Assembly: GCA_036169595.1 (NCBI GenBank) | Contig: CM069765.1 | Coordinates: forward strand, 1,195,001-1,259,000 | Source: Dictyostelium firmibasis | Lineage: Eukaryota > Evosea > Eumycetozoa > Dictyosteliales > Dictyosteliaceae | Reading direction: 5' to 3' | DNA: 64,000 bases | Part shown: in pieces, positions 11,581 to 38,012 of the stretch | Position numbering within the stretch: position 1 is the stretch's first letter | How the letters are laid out: every line of letters starts with the position of its first letter | Translations under genes and position numbers: made by a program | The notes under the pieces: model-generated | What the model was told of the DNA's origin: nothing | The model's database searches: none | The model's input: only the letters and a program-made list of their open reading frames with translations

Positions 11581-14500
11581 TTATCTATTTGGTTTTTTAG
11601 TTAAATAAACAAAGGATACCACCATGAATATATTGAAAATAAAGAAAGCCCATAAAATTCCATAGTTTCTTAAATGATTATCATAAGACCAGCCAAGAGT
11701 TTCATAATATTGATCAGCAGTTTTGAAAACGCAGTAACCACAATAACTTTCGTCACCTTCGAAAACTGCACGAACTTGACCAACAGTCGGTTTATAGTAT
11801 TCTTTACATGGTAAGTTGGTTGGATTTGAGAATTTTGTCAAGTCATCATTTGAACAATTAACATCTATATTCTTTAAAACCGATGATACAACTCCTTCTA
11901 AGAAATAACGGCATGGGTTTGTATGATAAACGAATTTCCAAAAGTTTGGAATTTGTTCATACTATCGATAGTTAAAAAGAGGAAAATTAATTAGAATATT
12001 ATATTATATTTTTTTTGTTGCATTTTAAAAAAACTATTATTTAACTTACAGGTACTAAAACACCACAGAAAAGGAATAACATTACTAATAAAAGTGGTAA
12101 AATTGTTTGAGCCAACATGACATTGAAACAAAAGGCAGATACAGCTTGACCAAGTGAAACACAAATGAAAAGGAAGAGAATGAAAGTTACATAGAAATAA
12201 AAGTCGTATCGACCATTGTAGTTAATACCAGATGTCCAAAAAGAACAAAAGAAGCAAATAGTTCCTGAAATAGCAACGAATGGTAATTCAACGATTACAA
12301 TAGAGATTGCAAATGGACACCAAGAGTAAAACTTAGAGGCAAAGTCTTTCTTAAAGTAAGCTTTTTGGGTCAAAAACTGAGGAATTGCAATAAAGATGTA
12401 AAGAATACCCAAGAATAGAATTTCAAATATAAAGAAGACACGTTGATTCATATCAGATGACGATTCACCTAAATTCCAAAATGTAAAACCAATAATTAAA
12501 CCCGACGTAGCAGCTTGAGTGAAAATACCATAGACATAGCTCATATCACGCCACCAAATTAAATTTAAACGTTTATAAACTTCCCATGTTTGATACCAAA
12601 GACTGGTTGCAAATTCTCTTGGTGGTCCGTTTTGTTCGTCTGAAATGTGAATGGTGGCAGTATTCTCCAATGAAGCCAACTCTGCTTGTACCGCTTGAAG
12701 TTCTGGTGATTGTTTCCAAAGTTCTGGCCAATCTGTTACTGACACACCTGGATTAGTACCAGCACCAATTGCTTCGAGAATGTATTCAGCTGGATTCTCA
12801 CTCTCAGTGCATGGTCTAACACCATTACGTTGGAAATAAGATGTAAGAGTCTTGGATCTCTCACCGATATCACCATAGTAAACGGTTTTACCACCTTTGG
12901 CCAATAAAAGAATACGATCGAAATATTCAAATAAAACAGAAGAAGGTTGATGAATTGTGCAAACCAAAGGCATACCAGCATCGGCTAATTTACGAATGAA
13001 TTTTACAATGTTATAACTTGATTGAGAATCTAAACCACTTGTTGGTTCATCAAGGAAAAGAATGTGGGGCTTGGCTACCAACTCGATACCTATAGTTAAT
13101 CTCTTTCTCTCTTCGACCGAAATACCAATACCAGTTTCCAATGAACCAATCAATGCATCACCTAAATGTTTCATTTCCATCATTTCCAAGACATGTTCGA
13201 CATATTCATATTTATCTTCTAATGATACCGTTGGTTCTTGACGAAGTTTAGCAGAGAATCTCAATGCCTCTCTAACTGTTAAACCAGGATTATGAACATC
13301 CATTTGTTCGACATAACCTGTGATACGTTCGAAATCAATATCCAACTCTTTACCATTTAATAAACATTTTCCAGTGACTGTACCCATTGTTTTTCTCTTT
13401 GCTAAAACATCGAGTAATGTTGTTTTACCAGCACCAGATGAACCCATTAATGCTGTCATTTGACCTGGTTTAATCCAACCCTCTACATCATTCAACAACA
13501 ATAGATCTTTTCCATTCAATTGAACTGTATAGTGAATATGATTCCAAGTGAAACAACTTTCTCTCATTTTAAGAGTATCCTTCATTTTACTGGTAGCATT
13601 TGCAACCATTGCATTTTGTTGTCTCTCTTGGTCATCATCGTTGATTTTTGGTGCTTTACCTCTTTTGTAGACTTTATGTGGCATACCTCCACTGGTCCAA
13701 TCAAATAATTCCAATGCAATCATATTGATGATAACAAAAAATATCCACCATAGATAGGTGACGATAATATTTAATGTACGATCATCACTTTTGAAACTAA
13801 GTGCTGCCTCTAAATAATTTGAACCATCCACATAATGTTGACCATTAATCATTTGACCTTCAATTGCGCCTGGAGAAGGACAAGCTCTATATTGGTCTTC
13901 ATAAGACATGGTACTACCATTTGATGCAATGTAACTACCAAATGGAATTGCAGTTTCATCATTACACGTGAAATTCATATCACCAAATTCATTTGCCATT
14001 AACGCTTTGTAGGGATATGAAAATGGATTTATCCAGAAATACCAACTAAACCATGGATGCATCTTACTATTTGGAATTGAATAACCACCATAGGTAAACA
14101 TAAAAATAATAAATACATTCAATATGTTTTGACTAACATATAATGATGGACTAAGATTACCAAGTGCTCTAAAAAATGCTACCATTGATAAGGTTGAACC
14201 AAAAATTGTAAAAATGAATATAAAGAATTTACCGGCATCAACTTGTAAACCATACATAAAATAAACAATTATTGAAAAAATTGATACTTGAATGGCCGTC
14301 AATGGTATGTCTGTTATAACCTGTGCAATATGAAGTGCTGATGGACGATACATTGCATAAGAATGTTGTTTTTGTAAAATTCTTCTACCATAAAATGTGA
14401 TTGGTAATTCACCTGCTGAAACGAATGCATTAAATAAAATCGCCTGTGAGGGAATAATAATAATGTGTTAATTAAAAAAACAATCGAAAAATCTGATATT

Positions 14501-15423
14501 AATTTACTTACAGCATAAATTGCACCACCTCTATTAAATAAACCAGTTACATCAGGTTTCATATTATAAAACAATGAAGCATAAACAAAAGTTTGAACGA
14601 TGATTGAAATATATTTTGAAACCAATGCAAATCTATCACCCCAAATGATTTGAGAGTTTCTGGCTATTAATGCTCTAACTTGAGTGAAATAAGAGGTTGT
14701 ATAAATTGATTTCTTTGGATTGGTTTTACTATTTTCATTTCTAATTTGTTCAATGAAATTTGTAGAAGGTTGTTCCAACTCAATCTTTTTCTCATACTCT
14801 ATTTGTTGTTGAAGCATTTTTTGATAGATATCAGATTGTTTCCAAGCTCTTTCGAAATCGGATGATGTTTCTGGTACACGACCTTCAAAACCTGGACGTA
14901 CTTTTCGCTCTTGAGGATTCGTAACACCAGTTAAAAAATCTGGTGTAGATTTACGTGGTTCGCAATCGAATCCCAAATCGAGAAAATATTGTTTTGCCAT
15001 AGCAACTGGACCAAAATAAATTAATCTACCCTTTTCTAAAATTGCAACATTATTAAATAAGTTGAAAATAGAATCTGATGCTTGATAAAATGATGCAATC
15101 GTTGTTTTATGTAATGTGTCTGACATAATACGAATTGATTTTGCATAATCTAATGCTGATGCAGCATCCTTTTGGTTAAAAAAAAAAAAAAAAAAAGTAA
15201 ATACATTATTATAATTTATATTTTATATTTTTATAAATAATTAACATACAAGACCACGTGTTGAACAATCATAACAAGTGATTGAAGCTGATGATACCAT
15301 TGCCTCAGTGATCGTTAATCTTTTACGTTCACCACCTGATAAACCTCTAATAAATTCATTACCAACAAGCTAAATATATATATATATATATTAATTTATT
15401 TGAACAATAAAATATTAATTAAA

Positions 15424-15459
<36 letters not shown>

Positions 15460-16498
15460 TACAGTATCAGATTGTTTGGCAATCCCAAACATACCAACTA
15501 ATAATTCGTAAATTTTTTGTCTGTATGTTATTTTCTTTTCATTTGGTAAACGATTATGAATGGTTTTACATTTTAAGGCAAAATTCAATGTTTCACGAAC
15601 TGTTAATGTTGGATGATGTGTATCTTCTTCTGGCTAAATAATTTTTATAAATAATTAATATTTTATATAAATTAAAAAAAAAATAAAAAAAAAAAAATAA
15701 TAATACTTACAGTATAAATACTTTCACCTTTAAACTTCTCCCATTCACTTGCTGGTATGCCACCATAAGTTACATTACCAGTTACATTAACATAAGAATT
15801 ACGTTGATTTGATATTACACGTAATAATGTTGAACAACCAGCACCTGGACGACCTAACACTAAAAGCATTTCTGCATCTCTATTAAATAAAGTTACATCA
15901 TGTAAGATATCAAATGTACTACCACTTGATTTCTTCCATGTTGATGGTTTAAATAAATTAAATAAAGCTACAAAAGGTGTTGATAAATCCGAAATTACTG
16001 ATACATCGGCACCTTTTCCAACTTTAAAAAAAGAAAAAAAAAGAAATTAATGAAAAAAAAAAAAAAAAATTATAAAAATAAAAAAAAATTAATAAAAAAA
16101 AAAATATAAAAATAAAAAATATAAAAATAAAAAATATAAAAATTAAAAATAAAATAATTACCAACTGTTAAATTTCTAATTGAAATACCCATTTTTTTTG
16201 GTTTTTGACCATTTCCTAAAGCAATACGTTGAGAATTTTCAAAATAACTACGTAGTTTAAAATCTTGTTCGTTTTGTGCTTCATTAGTTTGATCAATTAC
16301 ATTCTTTTCAGGATCTTGATTTGAAAAGAATTTTTTAGAATCATTTTCTAATTCATTTGCAATTTGATTGAATTGATTATCACTTATTAATATATTTGGT
16401 GATTCATTATCACCATTATATTGAGGTGTATTAATATTATAATTGCAATTTGCACCTTCAGGCGGCTGCAATTCTGTTAATTCGTAATCATCAGACAT
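11581..16498 (-). CDS. PDR-type ABC transporter, ABCG family (seven exons; frameshift in last exon)
   Basis: Exons from GT/AG junctions and protein continuity are 16498-16162, 16021-15711, 15633-15463, 15369-15250, 15168-14512, 14443-12050 and 11962-11581, coding about 1457 codons. It is a full-size (NBD-TMD)x2 pump of the plasma or endosomal membrane. NBD1 has Walker [12 protein letters not shown], signature [11 protein letters not shown] and a PDR-like degenerate H-loop region (TIASFYQ). NBD2 has Walker [13 protein letters not shown], degenerate signature [11 protein letters not shown], Walker [13 protein letters not shown] and H-loop TIHQPS. Both transmembrane domains show the expected helices. 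In the last exon the family sequence YEQIPNF... and ...WKFVYHTNP lie in different frames, separated by a run of five T (minus strand, 11940-11944) where four would keep frame. This is either a real disabling indel removing the last ~120 residues (final helix and loop) or a sequence error. The substrate is unknown. Confidence 0.85.
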
Positions 16499-17191
16499 TC
16501 AATAATTATTATTCTTTTTTTTTATATTTTTTTTTTTTTTGTTTCTTTTATTTAAGTAAATCAATGAATGAAATAAATATGATTAAAATGTTAACTTGTC
16601 AATGAGTTGTTTTTTTTTTACTTTGTTCTAAAAATAAAATTATTTCAAAAAAAAAAAAAAAAAAAAAATCTTTTTATAGTTTTATTTTTTTTATAAAAAA
16701 TATTTTTCGGTATAACCAACCTTTTTTTTTTTAAAGTCATGAGAAAATCATAAGAAAAAATAGATTCAAAATGTTAATTTCATAAGAATGTTACACAAAA
16801 AAAAAAAAAAAATTTATATTATTTTGTCAAAAAAAAAATGAAATAAAAAATAAAATAAAAAATAAAACACAAAAAAAAGGGGTTACATCCAAAAATGAGT
16901 CAACTTTTTTTTTTTTTTTTTTTTTTTTTCATAATTTTTTTGACATTTTACCAAATTTACATGTTGACTTTTTTTAACATAATAATTATTTTTTTATTTT
17001 TCACAGAAACTTTGTTTTATACTTTAGTATAGTTTGGTTTTCTATTTTTGTTTTAAAAAAGTAAGCCAAATAAAAAATTTGGTAAGAAATGGTGGTTAAA
17101 GAACATCATTCTATTACAACAAAGCATTTGTTTTTGATTAAATAATCATATAGTTTATTTTGTTTTTGAGAAATTTACAAGATATACCTTA

Positions 17192-17228
<37 letters not shown>

Positions 17229-17698
17229 ATCTCACCTGGTAAAAATAGAAATTTAACCAGTTTTCTTTTATTTATTCAAAAATATAAAAAAAAAATAAAA
17301 AAAAGTAATATTTTTCCAAAAAAAAAGATCATAAAAAAGAACTTCTGAAAAAAATAAATTTATCGAAAATGAGATCAATTTTTTATTTGGAAATTCCAGA
17401 TTCAAATAATTTTTTATTTTTATATTTATTTTTATTTTTATTTTTTTTTTATTTTCACCTCATTTTTTTTGACTTAGAAAAATTTTGAAATTTCCTCATA
17501 TTAAATTTTTACCGACCATAGCAAAAAATATGGTATACAAAGGTTGTTTTGAATTATATTTTATAATTAACACTTTTAAAACAATATTTAATTTAATAAA
17601 ATAATTGGTATTAACCTTTATTTAAAAAAAAAAAAAAATTTATATGAGAAATAAGGTGGGTGGAAATAATATGAGGTCAACCAAATATAATTGGTGGA
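16499..17698. other. Intergenic region upstream of the ABC transporter
   Basis: About 1.2 kb without a convincing gene. It consists of A/T homopolymers and low-complexity AT. Open frames here are Lys/Phe/Ile homopolymer artefacts. A GT-rich patch (GGTGGGTGG) at about 17655-17665 lies at the 3' side of the next minus-strand gene. It contains the promoter of the ABC transporter gene, but I cannot pick out specific sites. Confidence 0.5.
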
Positions 17699-18995
17699 TC
17701 AATAGGAATCTGCAGCTGCATTATGAGAGATATTACGAGTAAAAGGGACTGAAACAGTATGAGAAGCAGTTTGAGCAGTAGTGATGGTACTAGTACTTGT
17801 TGTTGGAATTGCACTACTGCCTAAATCACAATTAATCTCCTCAATTGTTATTTCTTTTTCTAACCTTAGCTTTTTTTTGGACCAATGGCTACTATCTAAT
17901 TCAAATTTATATTTTAAATCTTTTACATAGGTAAGATGAAATCTATTTTGTTGATTTAGTTGTTGATTTGGTTGTTGTTTTGGTTGTTGATTTGGTTGTT
18001 CACCTTCATCTTGATTTATATGTTGATCTTGTTCACCTTCATTTTGAAACTGTTCATCTGCACTTTGATTTTGTTCTACCTCCATAATATCTTCAGCATC
18101 GTCACTACTATGACTATATGATTCATCTTCACATGATTCATCTTCTACTTCTTCTAAATCTGAACCTGAACCCTCTCCATTGTTAATATTATCTTCTGAA
18201 CTTGAGTCCATTTCATCTTCTTCATCAGTTTCATATCCATTTCTATCGTTAATGTTTTCATTATCACTATCACTACCACTATCACTATAATTATCATTAT
18301 TATTGCAATAACCTATACCTAAAATATTCTTAAATCTATCTTTAAATCTTGAAAATGAAAATAAACTCTCTTCTATATTACTATTTGGTTCAACTTGTTC
18401 TTTTTCTTTTTCTTCTTCTTCTTCTTCTTCTTCTTCTTCTTCTTCTTCTTCTTCTTCTTCTTCTTCTTCTTCTTCTTCTTCTTCTTCTTCTTCATCTTCT
18501 TCATCTTCATCATCTCCTCCTCCTTTATCCTCTTCTTCTTATTCTTTATCTTTATCTTTTTCTTCATCTTCATCTATTTCCATTCTAATACCATCACTTT
18601 CTTCTTCATTATTAAATGCATTTGCAAAACCATCATCCTCATAATGTTGGTATATAGGTAGTGCTGTTATTGGTATTATGTGGTGAAAGGTATATTGATG
18701 TTTTTTTAAATCAGAAGGATAAGTATGAATGTGCACATCTCTCATTATTAGTTTCAGTTTTGCATCTATATTTTTTAAATGGTTCATGTTTATATGTTTG
18801 AATATTATTTTCACCTTTAAAGAGATATATATCATTACAACCAAAATGGGTTTGTTTTTCATGTCTTTTTCGACGACTAATATTACTATATATTCGGATT
18901 TCACCATTTTCTTTATACCTTTCTTTGCATAGTTCATGACCACAAATCATACGATTTGGATGGGAAATATTGGTATTATTATTATTGCCATCCAT
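17699..18995 (-). pseudogene. Broken gene: zinc-finger-like N-terminus with acidic and Gln-rich tail
   Basis: The ATG at 18995 opens a frame (MDGNNNNTNISHP...) with Cys/His pairs resembling one or two irregular C2H2 fingers (CGHELC...RRKRHEKQTH, then YRCKTETNNERCAH). It stops at 18711. The finger plausibly continues in the -1/+2 frame (YPSDLKKHQYTFHH), which runs on from about 18735 to 17699, interrupted once by TAA at 18539-18541. After that it encodes a pure Glu tract from the (TTC)n repeat, an acidic Ser/Asp region and a Gln/Asn-Pro region, ending ISHNAAADSY. No GT/AG intron explains either interruption. The conserved reading sense argues for a recently dead gene, or for a gene with sequence errors. 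The family is not recognised. Confidence 0.55.
18410..18495. repeat. (TTC)n trinucleotide repeat
   Basis: About 28 uninterrupted TTC units. On the minus strand they read as GAA, i.e. poly-Glu, inside the broken zinc-finger/acidic gene. Trinucleotide expansion inside coding DNA is common in this genome. Confidence 0.9.
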
Positions 18996-19452
18996 TATTT
19001 AATTACTGAATTTTGCTGTTAACCTTAACTAAATTTTGTGCTAATTAATCTGCTATGTATGTTCCATATAATTATATATTCATATTTATATAACACTACG
19101 ATTATTTATATATATTGCTTTAAATAAACCAATGTTAATATTAATAAAGTTATTAAAAAAAAAAAAAAAAAAATTGAAAAAAACCATTTTATAAAAACAG
19201 ATATTTATAAACAAAATATTTACAAATATTAAAAATAAATAATATAAAATGTATTTCGTTGTTCAATTGTTTATAAAAAAAAAATAGAAAAAAATTAAAT
19301 TAAATTTAATTTAATTAAATTTAATTAAAAAAAATAAAATTTTTTAAGTTTTTCAGAATTTGATCGGAAATTTTTTATATGGCATTCAATTCTCTCAAAC
19401 AAAATTAGTGTGGTTCCCATATTAAAAAAAAAATTAATTTTCTCAAACAAAA
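18996..19452. other. Divergent intergenic region
   Basis: The region lies between the broken minus-strand gene and the first member of the tandem family on the plus strand. It is AT-rich with short self-complementary TTAAATTTAA-like runs at about 19290-19330. A TTCCCATAT motif lies at about 19411, roughly 40 nt before the ATG at 19453. No gene is seen. Confidence 0.5.
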
Positions 19453-21396
<1,944 letters not shown>

Positions 21397-21510
21397 AAAA
21401 AACATTTTTGCATTTTTTTTTTTTTATATCAAATTGTTTTTGTTAAATTCAAAAATAAAATGTTTTTTGATTTAAAAAAAAAAATATTCTTTTTTTTTTC
21501 TTTTTTTTTT

Positions 21511-21541
<31 letters not shown>

Positions 21542-21575
21542 TTTTATTATTTTTTTTTTTTCTTTTCACATAAGA

Positions 21576-24311
<2,736 letters not shown>

Positions 24312-24701
24312 TTTGTGTGAAAAAATTTCAAAAAATATAATAAAAAAAAAACAAAATCTCGATCGAGATTTTGTTTTTTTTTTTTTTTTTTTTTTTATTA
24401 TATTTTTTTTTTATTTTTATTTTTGTATAAAACAAATAAAATAAAAGAGGTATCTTTTTTAAAAAAAATTTACCACCCAAATCTTTTTTTTGATGTAATA
24501 TCTGTTAATACTAGTTATAATATTAGAATTCACCTTTAAAATTGTTTGTCATTATTTTTTTTATTTGGAAATAGTTTTTTTTTTTTTCTAATAAAAACTT
24601 TTTTGAGAAAATTATTTTAAAAAAAAAAAAAAAAAGAAAAAAAAAAATTTAAATTCAAAAAAAAAACCTCAATAAATCATTTTTTTTAAAAGAGCACCAA
24701 G
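24312..24701. other. Spacer between family genes 2 and 3
   Basis: An AT-rich spacer containing a perfect palindrome at 24342-24383, listed separately. The rest is A/T runs and presumably holds the polyadenylation signals of gene 2 and the promoter of gene 3. Confidence 0.5.
24342..24383. terminator. Perfect 42-bp palindrome just past the stop codon of family gene 2
   Basis: The core ACAAAATCTCGATCGAGATTTTGT is flanked by an A run on the left and a T run on the right, giving 21-bp perfect arms with no spacer, centred between 24362 and 24363. It begins 30 bp past the stop codon at 24311. As RNA it would form a hairpin followed by a U run in either direction. A transcript-end or processing role is inferred only from position. 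Confidence 0.45.
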
Positions 24702-27311
<2,610 letters not shown>

Positions 27312-27344
27312 AATTCTTTGATTTCACTTTTTATTTTTTTTATT

Positions 27345-29768
<2,424 letters not shown>

Positions 29769-30080
29769 TTCTATAGATGGAGAACAATGAAAAAAAAAAA
29801 AAAATTTAATAAAAAAAATAATAAAAAAAAAAATAATTAAAAAAAAAAAAATTAAAAAAAAAAAAAAAAGAAAAAAAAAGGAAAAGGTGTCCAATATCTC
29901 AAAAAATTAAAAAAAGTTTTTTTGGTATAGAAAATCTGTTTAATAGAAAAAAAAATCTTTACAAATAAAAAATTATGAAAAATAAAAAAAATAAAATATT
30001 TTTTTTTTTTTTTTTTTTCAAATTTTTTTCAAATTTTTTCATCAATTTTTTTATTTCATATTATCACATAACACCATACA
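29769..30080. other. Divergent promoter region between family gene 4 and ndufa1
   Basis: 312 bp of A/T homopolymer DNA separating two divergently transcribed genes. The final 60 bp before the ndufa1 ATG are T runs followed by a more complex leader (ATCACATAACACC). No other feature was seen. Confidence 0.5.
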
Positions 30081-30618
<538 letters not shown>

Positions 30619-31017
30619 AATAAATCAAATAAATCACATATAGATTAAATATCACAAAGTAATAACAAATATAAAAATTAGTAGAGAGGATAAACTTCTT
30701 AAATATAAATAAAAAGGACAAGAAATGTTTTAATATAACAAAAAAAAAAAAAAAAAATATATAGGGGTAGCATAAAAAGTACCAAAAATTAAAATCACAT
30801 TCCCAATTCTTTTTATTCAATTTTTTATTTTAAAATCATAAAACTATTCAATCTTTAAAAAAAAAAACTTCAATTACGACAGGGGTTTAAATTTTCAAAA
30901 ATTACATAATTTTGGTATCTTTGTGAGAAAGTTTTTGGTATCTTTGTGAGAAAGTTTTTTTTTTTTCTTTTTTTTTCATTTTTTTTTTTTTTTTATATTT
31001 TATGCAATAAACACAAA
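30619..31017. other. Intergenic region between ndufa1 and family gene 5
   Basis: About 400 bp, AT-rich. A short direct repeat (TTTTGGTATCTTTGTGAGAAAGTTTTT) occurs twice in a row at about 30911-30960, shortly before the family gene 5 start; this looks like a small tandem duplication in the leader. No gene. Confidence 0.55.
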
Positions 31018-33594
<2,577 letters not shown>

Positions 33595-33942
33595 AAGAAT
33601 TAAATTCACTTATTTTTATTTTTTTTTATTACCTTTAATAGTAAAAAAAAATTTTATTTTATTTTTTTTTTGTTTTTTTTTATTATAAATTTTAATCAAG
33701 AATAAAAAAAAATATTAAAAATAATAATAATAAAAAAAAAAAAATTCATTTTTTTTGGATTAAATTTTTAATTATTTCTAAAAGTTCGAGATAAATTTAT
33801 GACAGACACCTTTCTTATTTTTATAAGTAAAATTATTTTTTTTTAATTATTTTTTCTGAATTTACCATTACAAATATTTTTTTTTTTAAATTTCAAATTT
33901 TTTTTTTTTCAAATTTTTTTTTTTTTATTTTATTTTATAAAA
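33595..33942. other. Spacer between family genes 5 and 6
   Basis: 348 bp of T- and A-rich DNA with a short complex stretch (GACAGACACCTTTCTT) at about 33801. No gene, RNA or repeat of note. Confidence 0.5.
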
Positions 33943-36471
<2,529 letters not shown>

Positions 36472-36739
36472 TAAAAAAAAAAAAATAAAAGAATTAAAAA
36501 AAAAAAAAAAAATTAAAAAAAAAATAATTAAAAACAACAATTTTTTTATAAAATAAAAATGTTTTATTTGTCGAAATTGTTGGCAATGTTAATTTAAATA
36601 TAATAAATATCCATTTTAGTCACAACACAGTTCAGTTTTTTATTTGTGTTTTTTAATTAATTTTTTTTTAATTATTTTTTTTTTTTTTATATCAAATCCT
36701 TTGAAATTTTTTTTTTTCACCCAACTCTTATCATATTTA

Positions 36740-37440
36740 AGAATGCATTATTAAACATCAACATTAACATCAACATCAACATCAACATCAACATCAACAT
36801 CAACATCAACATCAACATCAACATTTTGATGATTTACAAATATATTTAATATGGAGACAATTAAGTTTGGGATTTCAAATTGACATTAGAATTATAAATC
36901 AAGATTCAATTGATGGTTAAAGTGGTGGAATATATTCAAATCATATGGTGGGGTTATTGGAATAAACACATTGGTTGAAAATGATGGTGTTGGTCGACCA
37001 ATTAAAAAAGTAAATTTTTAAATTTTAAAAATATTTTTCAAAAAAGTAGGTTACTTAAAGAATTATACCCAATTGAGTGTTTGTAGTCCACAACCTGTTA
37101 TAATTAATCTTGTTTCGGAAGGATAAATTTAATTTTTATGGATGTTATCAAAAGAGTTTGAAATTTTAAAAGATGAATTATCTGAAATTTATAAACATGA
37201 CCCTGCAATTAATTATACATTTTGGTCAACTATAATTTATTCAAAGGCCCATACTCAAAAGGAACTATTAAAACTTCTTGAAGATCACACACATGGATGG
37301 ATCCAAAGAATGGAATTGAACCAATGACCACTGGTGAATATAAAGATTCATTACTTGTATTAAAAAATTGGATCAATCAAAATCATTGTTATCTGATATT
37401 TTTCAAGTATTTGAATATGAACTGTCTGATTGGATTTTAT
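36740..37440 (+). pseudogene. Decayed gene with (ATCAAC)n repeat
   Basis: Coding-like composition without a continuous frame. A 6-bp repeat (ATCAAC/ACATCA) at about 36758-36823 would read His-Gln or Ile-Asn. It is followed by coding-like segments in more than one frame (HFDDLQIYLIWRQLSLGF; GVIGINTLVENDGVGRP; EFEILKDELSEIYKHD; HTHGWIQRMELN) with several stops and frame changes. The family is not recognised. It is not related to the array genes on either side, so it appears to be an inserted or captured gene that has died. Confidence 0.45.
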
Positions 37441-37963
37441 AGTTAAAAAATATTACTTCAAATAATAAAAATTAAATGTATATTACAATTTTTTAATTAA
37501 TTAAAAAAAAAAAATTAAATAAATAATAAAAAAAAATAAAAAAATACAAAAAAAATAAAAAATTATTTTTCTTGAAATAATAATTAAACTACTATACAAA
37601 GGATTTTATTTCTTTTTCAAATATAAAACCAAATAAAAAACAATAACAAAAATAATCATAATAAATTGTAATTTGAAATTTTTTTTTAACAAATTAATTA
37701 ATTTTTTTTCTGGGTGTTTTTAAAAAAAAAAAAATTACCCCACTTTTTTTATTTTGTAAACCAAATGCAGATTGTATCTAATATCATAAAACATGTATAT
37801 ATATATTATGTTTAAATTATATATATATATATATATTATAAACTTAAATAGTTTATAATATGTGTATAAAAATGAAGGGACAATTTTTTTAAATATTGTT
37901 TTTTTTTAAATTTTTTTTTTTTTTTTTTCTTAATTTTTTTTTAATAATTTTTTTTTTTTTTCT

Positions 37964-37996
<33 letters not shown>

Positions 37997-38012
37997 CTAA
38001 AAGACAAAAGGA
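37441..38012. other. Intergenic region before family gene 7
   Basis: AT-rich, with (AT)n runs around 37797-37846 and heavy T tracts just before the ATG at 38013. No gene seen. Confidence 0.5.

Noticed and set aside
17160-17348. Plus-strand open frame of 62 codons
   Set aside because: Lys homopolymer with no coding signature; no splice partners.
18373-18661. Poly-Lys, poly-Leu and poly-Phe frames across the TTC repeat
   Set aside because: Alternate-frame readings of the same repeat; only the Glu frame is continuous with coding sequence on both sides.
19285-19335. Palindromic TTAAATTTAA runs as a regulatory hairpin
   Set aside because: Pure A/T self-complementarity is expected by chance at this base composition.
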